Assembly (NCBI GenBank): GCA_027886185.1
Contig: WOAB01000589.1
Location: forward strand, 4,283,001-4,347,000
Origin: Rheum nobile
Lineage: Eukaryota; Streptophyta; Magnoliopsida; Caryophyllales; Polygonaceae
Direction of reading: 5' to 3'
Length of the DNA: 64,000 bases
Below are positions 58,318 to 64,000 of this stretch, one piece after another; positions within the stretch are counted from its first letter, which is position 1, and the number at the start of each line of letters is the position of its first letter. A program made the translations under genes and the position numbers. The notes beneath the pieces are model-generated. The model was not told where the DNA came from. It did no database searches and saw only the letters and a program-made list of their open reading frames with translations.

Positions 58318-60360
58318 ATGTCTGGCCATATTGTTATAGGTACCGTGACGATTGAACACGGTGAAAACCAACCTGGAGTCAACAACAACAACCCACCTCA
58401 ACCACCGTTGGATCCACCCCAAGACCAACAACTGGTTGACCCCCCACAACAAGACCCTCTCATCGCGTTGTCCGAGGAGCAAAGGGAGCTCCAAGCCCTT
58501 AGACAAGAGAACGCAGCTTTGAGATCCCAACAATGCGATGCACAACTCGTGCCCAACCCAACTCCCCTGAGTACAATGGACGCGCCGGCTAAACCACGAG
58601 CCACCGACGCCGGTCCATCAAAGACAAGAGTCGACAAAGGCAAAGGAATAATGCCTTCGACATCTCATCATCAACCACAACTCAATCGTATGCAGAGTGT
58701 CATCGAGAGTCACCAAGGCTTCGTTTTCCACGCGGACCGCTACGTGCCCAGAGCCACAACTGCTGGCTTCGACAACGGCTCCGACTATGACCGCGACGCC
58801 TAGGACACTCAAGGTGAGTATTCTGAACCATACAACTTTGATGATGGATATGCCTCTAGGAGAACCCAAAGACGCATACCAGACTCAGCGCTACGCGAAG
58901 GCTGCCCAGGCCGAGCCGAGCAAGCAGACGCGACGCCAAGGAGACCCAGTCGCCGACTAAGTGGGCATACGCGACGCGATGAGACTAACTTGAGGACACC
59001 AACTACCCAGCCACAGAGCCATGATGTACGCGATCACCTTCGACACCAAAGTGTTCGGACGCCGCGTTACGGATCCGATGGCTACGTGTCGATCACACCC
59101 AATGTCCACGACGACTTCGACGAGTATGAAGACGAAGAGATCGAGGACTCAGGTATGGTCAACCCTAATTTTTTTCACCCCCCTCTTGGAGATCCACTTG
59201 AATTGCAGGATCACCCTTCGGATTGGATCCCTCCACCGCGTCTCCAGCCACAAGGAGAACGCGTTCGTGACATTGGCGGCGAGCGCCGCGATGTTATGCC
59301 CAGAGACATTCGACGCGACAACTATGATGCCCAGCCACGAAGACGTCAACGCGATGACGCCTAAGCGCCAAGGGATGAGTACGTCCGCGAAGATCGCAAA
59401 GACCGTGATAGACGCCAGGTTGGACGCGATAGACCACATGGAGTGCGCACCTTTGAGAACCCTCTCTACGATGTCGCGCCAAACAACGCGTTCAACCAAG
59501 CTCCTGCCCATCCTCGATTCCAACGCCACCAAGTCAAGGTAAAAATCGAGCATTTTCATGGTGAATACAACCCCTCTGTTTTTTTTTGAATGGGTGCAGG
59601 CTACGGAGTACACACTTCGATATTGTCGAGTGCCCCCCGAGGAGCATGTCAACGCCGCGACACTTAATTTCCGAGGATCCGCGAGAGTGTGGTGGCATCG
59701 CTTCGAGGATGACTGCGTCCGACGCCAAAGGACACGGGTCACGGAGTGGCATCAACTCGTGTACGTGATGACAAAGAAATATGTGCCTCCAGACTATAGG
59801 AATCAAATGCGAATGGAGATAGCCATGGCTCGCCAAGGGTCGATGTCTCCACTCGAGTTCTTTTCCAAGCTTGAAGACATGTATTACAAGGCCAACATCT
59901 TCGTTGCACCATCGACATTGAGGACTAAATTCTTGAGTGGCTTAAACACCAACATCCGTGATCAACTCGAGATTTTGCCCATCAAAGATTTGAACACCCT
60001 CACACATACGGCGATGCAAATTCATGCACAAATCTCTCGCCGAAAGTCTTACACTTATCCAAGTGGCCAACAAAGGTATTCTTCTAACCCTAGTGGTTTA
60101 CCTTCTACTAATGTTTGCCCTAGTGTTTCTACCACAACCGCGTCAAGCCAAGCCCCCAAAGCAAAGCCACTGACGCCAAGCACCGCGCCACGCCAGAACA
60201 TACCAAGACAGGCTCTAGTGAGCACAGATCACGCGCGCGACGTTGAGTGTTACAAATGTGGTGGAAGAGGCCACTATAAGAAAGATTGCCCAAACGCTCG
60301 AAAGGTTTTGTTCTCCACAACCCCCGCCGGCTACGAGTCTTGTGATGACGAGGAGCAAAA
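58318..60360 (+). pseudogene. CRM-like gag remnant
   Basis: ATG at 58318 (MSGHIVIGTV). A long acidic, Gln/Pro-rich N-terminal part runs in one phase through two stops (58801, 59362). A change in a T-run at about 59577-59586 shifts the frame, and the capsid domain continues in 59558-60346 (EWVQATEYTLRYC, RVWWHRFEDD, then LEFFSKLEDMYYKAN). It ends in a zinc knuckle CYKCGGRGHYKKDC at about 60249-60290. The frame then passes directly into RT sequence. Few lesions apart from these, so decay is moderate. Confidence 0.9.
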
Positions 60361-60682
60361 CCTAGAGGCCATCGAATGCCTTCGACGCGAGAGCCTGTTT
60401 GCCAATCTGGCCAAGTGCAGTTTTTGCTCAACGTCCACAAATTTTCTGGGCTACGTCGTGAGTAGTGATGGTCTACGCGTCGACGAGGCAAAGATTGTGG
60501 CCATCAAAGAGTGGCCAACTCCGACGACGCCGACACAAGTGCGAAGCTTTCTAGGCCTCGCAGGATTTTATAGGTTCTTTGTTCGAGACTTCTCTTCCAT
60601 TGCCGCGACATTGCATGAATTGACAAAGAAGGGAAGCATTGTCTGTGGCTTGAGTCCAACGAAAAAGCCTTCTCGGCTTTGA
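60361..60682 (+). pseudogene. CRM-like reverse transcriptase, C-terminal remnant fused to gag
   Basis: In the same open frame as the gag knuckle, after about 20 linker residues, the sequence becomes LFANLAKCSF, then FLGYVVSSDGLRVDEAK and FLGLAGFYRFFV, the RT thumb. Protease and the catalytic RT palm with its YxDD are missing. The junction is in frame near 60375. A shift near 60625 then moves the reading to the next frame, which starts before 60679. Confidence 0.9.
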
Positions 60683-62478
60683 AGAGGGCCTTGTTCCAGG
60701 CACCATTGCTCCAGCTTCCCGACTTCGCCAAACACTTGGAGGTGGAGTGTGATGCCTCAGACATAGGCATTGGTGGTGTGCTACACCAAGAGAAGAGGTC
60801 CATTGCATATTTCATTGAGAAGCTCACAGGGGCCACACTAAATTACCCCACCTACGACAAAGAGTTGTATGCCCTCATACGCGTGCTCAAGACATGGCAA
60901 CATTACCTTTGGCCGCGTGAATTTGTCATCCACAGCTACCACGCAGCCTTGAGCTATTTGAAGAGCCAAGCCCACCTCAATCGACACCATGCTCTTTGGG
61001 TGGAATTTCTGGAGACATTTCCTTATGTCGTGGTCCACAAGAAAGGAAAGGAGAACATTGTCGCATATGCGTTATCTAGAAGGTATGTTCTCTTCACTCA
61101 TGTGCAAACTAAAGTTTTGGGTTTTGCTTTGATTAAAGAATTGTATGCTAGTGATCCTTTCTTTGCACCTATTTTAGAGCATTGCCTGAGATCGCGTGAG
61201 TTTGAGTCCTATTTCATTTCTGAGGGTTATTTATACAAGGCTAGTCGCCTTTGCATCCCTAGGTCTTCCATTAGGCTCCTTTTGATTCAGGAAGCACACG
61301 AAAGTCGTGGACACTTTGGGATTAGTAAGACCTTGGCCGCGTTAAGAGAACATTTCTTTTGGCCTAAGATGACCCACCAAGTGACTAGGTTTTGTAGAAG
61401 TTGTGTGGCGTGCCAAAGAGCCAAATCTAGGTCAAGCCCACACGGCCTCTACACCCCATTGCCCATTCCTAGTGCCCCCTGGGAAGATTTGTCTATGGAT
61501 TTCATCACGGGTTTGCCCCTCTCTAGACGAGGTAAAGACTCTATTTTTGTGATCGTAGATAGATTTTCTAAGATGGCACATTTTATAGCTTGTAAGACAA
61601 CCCATAGTGCTAGTGAGATTGCCGATCTATTCTTTGAGCATGTGGTGCGTCTTCATGGAGTCCCGTGTACAATAGTGAGTGATAGGGATTCTAAGTTCGT
61701 TGGTCATTTTTGGAGAACTCTTCGGGATAAGCTAGGAACCAAACTCCTATTTTCCACTAGCTACCACCCCCAGACAGATGGTCAAACGGAGGTCACAAAT
61801 CGAACCCTAGGAGCCCTCCTTCAAACGATGCTAAAATCCAACCCTAAGCGTTGGGAGGACTTACTATCACTTGTCGAGTTTTGTTACAATAGATGCAGGC
61901 ACACGGCGACCAAGTTGACCCCTTTCAAAGTGGTGTATGGAATGAACCCATTGACGTCGCTTGATTTGTCGCCGCGACCACTGCGAGACCCAGTGCATGT
62001 CTCCGCCGCCAATCGCGCAGAACAAGTCCAAGAGCTCCATCGAAGAACAAGGGACCAACTGAAGAGAAGGGCCGCGCAGTATGCATCCCAGAAGAACACT
62101 GGCAGACACCGCATCATTTTTGCACCCGGGGACCTCGTTTGGGTGCACATGCGAAAAGAAAGGTTCCCCTCGCGGCGTAAGCACAAATTGGCACCACGTG
62201 GAGATGGCCCCTTCCGCGTGATAAAGGCCATAGGGGACAATGCCTATCAACTCGAGCTCCCACTAGATTTTGGAGTCCATGCGTCTTTCAATGTGGCGGA
62301 CTTGACACCATATGTTGAGCCAGAGTTTGATGATGGTGAAGCAGGGATGCTTCACAACCAAATGGGGGAGGGTGATGTGACCCTGCCTCCCATGATGGCC
62401 CAAGACGAGGAAGAAGTCATGAGCATACGCTCAGAGGGCCTAGAGCCTACGCTCAGAGGGCCTAGTGACAAGGTCTAG
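60679..62478 (+). pseudogene. CRM-like RNase H and integrase
   Basis: A 599-codon frame. RNase H (about residues 10-130) keeps VECDASD and the KELYAL glutamate, but HSYHAAL and VAYALSRR have Tyr where Asp is usual (HSDH, VADALSRR). Integrase follows: HHCC zinc finger (HESRGHFG...CRSCVACQ), core with MDFITGLP, SDRDSKFVG and the glutamate in QTDGQTEVTNRTL, so D,D,E is intact. The C-terminal part reads KLAPRGDGPFRV and FNVADLTPY. The frame passes the purine tract AATGGGGGAGGG and ends 106 bp inside the 3' LTR. Confidence 0.92.
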
Positions 62479-63369
62479 GTCCAAAGCCATCTCTGCCGCC
62501 GTCGCGTCACTTGTCGCACGCGTCGTCGCTGGCCAAGGAAGCCCAGATGAAAACCCAAGACTCGTCGTCCTCGCCACCATCGGCAATGAAACAACGCGTT
62601 CTTTACAGACAACATCGCGTGCACCCACTCGTGAGGCCATCGACCCTTAGTCACTGTTCCTCGCGGTGTTTGTACTCATTCAACGCGTCGTTTTCATAGT
62701 TTCGAGACATTTTCTATATTTGGTATTATTGCGTATTTTAGATAGTTTCCTTTTATAGTCTTTTCTATTTTTGGGTTTGTGCCTTTTGCATGCTTGCATA
62801 GGCTAACCCATAGGTTCGTCTCGGTCCAAACCCATTCGGTCTTGGCCGAGTTCTTTGGCTATTTAAAGCCTCCTTTGTTATTTTTATTTCCTTACATTCA
62901 ATTTAATTCAAGGTTTCAAGTCGAGTGTTTATCCTCCTTCCCTTGAACGAACGTCACCCCTCTATCTTCGCATCCCCATTCCCTCCGTCACCGACGCTAC
63001 GGCAAATGCTTGAACCTTCAAGCCAGTCTTTATTCGCATCTCCCTTCAACCGCAGTCGATGCTATGACACCCGCAGTCGACGTACGACACCCGCAGTCGA
63101 CGCTACGACACCAACGACTTGTCTCTTCTAGTCATCTATCCGTCATCAAATCGCTTCCGCCAACGCTATCCTTTCGCCCCAACAACCGCTTCCACCGCGT
63201 TCACCACCGCACCATCACCGTGTTCACCACCACGTTCATCATCGCGTTCATCAATGCGTTCGCCTTCTTCTTCACTACTGTGACGTTCAACGTGACTTCT
63301 CACCCAAGACTAGATCCCAAGGCGCCACCTTTTGACAATTGGCTTGTCATCAGAGGCAAGAACACATCA
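62373..63369 (+). repeat. CRM-like 3' LTR
   Basis: Longer than the 5' LTR because of two small tandem duplications: a GCCTACGCTCAGAGGGCCTA unit at about 62440-62465 and an ACACCCGCAGTCGACG unit at about 63066-63105. Confidence 0.94.
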
Positions 63370-64000
63370 ATGAGCCTCATCCAAGAGGAGCTGGCTCAAC
63401 AACGCTCGAGAACCAAGACCGTAAGTACCTAGTCTGAAGCTGAAATTGCGCGACTAACTCATGAAAATGAACTCTTGAAATCGCTGGTGAACTCGGCCCC
63501 TTCGGCCCCAGGAGGATCAAGACGCATGGTCAACACCGAGGGCCTCCCAACATGTCTTAACATGGACGGAGCAGTCTCGACGCCTGTAGCAACAATCATT
63601 CAGAATGTTACCCAGCCTATCGGTATGTTTTAAACTCCCCTAGTCAGTGCTTTCATGACTAACGCTCCAGTTTCCGCGACCGAGCCCACAGAGACTTTAG
63701 TAGCCCCTCCACCGGTCACCACACCGATGGATCTCCAAACCTTCATACAACAATCTATCAATGAGCATATGAAAGCTTTGGACGACCACATCGCTCGAAT
63801 TCCAGGAGTCCCATAGCCGATCGAAAAAGAGGCGATCGATGGATACGAAGACTCACCTTTCGTGGAAGCAATCGCACGCGTCGAGATCCCAAAAAAGTTC
63901 CATGTCCCTAACATGCCCAACTACGATGGGACTAGGGACCCCGACGATCATATTTCTATCTACAAGCAAAAATTAATGACTATTTCTATTACAAGAGGGA

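Larger units (their letters stand above)
56518..63369 (+). mobile_element. CRM-like gypsy element, complete ends, TSD ATGAG, internally deleted
   Basis: A 6852-bp element flanked by ATGAG (56513-56517 and 63370-63374). LTRs of 955 and 997 bp start TGATGTGACMCTGCC and end GAACACATCA. In the first 300 bp I count about 14 differences, so it is older than the Tekay element. Gag, the end of RT, RNase H and integrase remain; protease and most of RT are lost. The pol frame reads into the 3' LTR, as in CRM centromeric chromoviruses. Assignment to CRM rather than another chromovirus branch is tentative. Confidence 0.95.
53899..64000 (+). pseudogene. Tat-type gag, in three pieces, running off the window
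   Basis: ATG at 53899 (MAGSRNPMILAEDQ). The frame is cut at 53990, continues at 56473-56517 (TQIQDLANNM), is cut again, and continues from 63375 (LIQEELAQQRSR). The three pieces are in one phase once the insertions and one copy of each TSD are taken out. In-frame stops follow at about 63430, 63631 and 63814. Near the right edge KKFHVPNMPNYDGTRDPDDH is the hallmark start of the Tat/Ogre gag capsid region. The rest of the element lies outside. Confidence 0.85.

Noticed and set aside
59149..59742. A 197-codon minus-strand frame.
   Set aside because: It lies antisense to the gag frame, whose motifs are recognisable; it is a shadow frame.

Overview
The window is intergenic nuclear DNA of a flowering plant, probably a eudicot. 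The lineages visible are plant-specific: Tekay-, Tat- and CRM-like Ty3/gypsy elements, a Tork/TNT1-like Ty1/copia element, L1-type LINEs with an RNase H tail, hAT and Stowaway elements with plant-type termini, and TTTAGGG-type telomere-like repeats. I see no intact host gene, no rRNA or functional tRNA gene, and no CRISPR array. Almost everything is a transposable element, a piece of one, or a short tandem array. All coding regions are interrupted.

Left third (1-23.8 kb): a truncated Tekay-type LTR (1-2225); a 523-bp hAT MITE with a perfect 8-bp target-site duplication (TSD) (2366-2888); short-period GTGCAT arrays; a 40-bp perfect hairpin between 35-bp duplications (4533-4710); a MITE; a poly-A retroposon (about 5865-6990); and a complete but decayed copia element with 321-bp LTRs and TSD CAAAC (7207-12066). 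The copia sits in an exon-like minus-strand sequence. A dead LINE ORF2 follows (13514-17559), then AT-rich DNA, then a long GATATTCAT-type array that contains telomere-like repeats and a scrap of a Ulp1 protease domain (20.7-22.3 kb), then a GTGCAC array.

Middle third (23.8-43.3 kb): an old CRM-like gypsy element (23813-31262) carries a 434-bp zero-spacer palindrome made of SINE-like units and an inverted Tekay-type LTR. Beyond it are a Helitron-like 3' end, a GTTCATC array, a second hAT MITE (33869-34497, perfect 8-bp TSD), an interrupted LINE, a TRIM-like element, a fold-back element, a 2.46-kb hAT (40219-42680), and a Stowaway MITE. The 2.46-kb hAT is the most remarkable object. On its minus strand it carries four intron-separated exons recognisable as cytosolic GAPDH, one exon recognisable as an ABHD17-type alpha/beta hydrolase, and a serine-rich first exon of unknown origin.

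Right third (43.7-64 kb): a nest. A Tat-type gypsy element (LTR plus gag, running off the right edge) was hit three times: by a 9.6-kb Tekay element in its LTR (44093-53710, TSD ATTAC), by an element that left an inverted solo LTR (53991-56467, TSD AATCC), and by a 6.85-kb CRM-like element (56518-63369, TSD ATGAG). Removing the three insertions reconnects the Tat gag reading frame, which confirms the borders. Both complete gypsy insertions lack protease and the N-terminal part of reverse transcriptase, so their last transposition probably used proteins supplied in trans.
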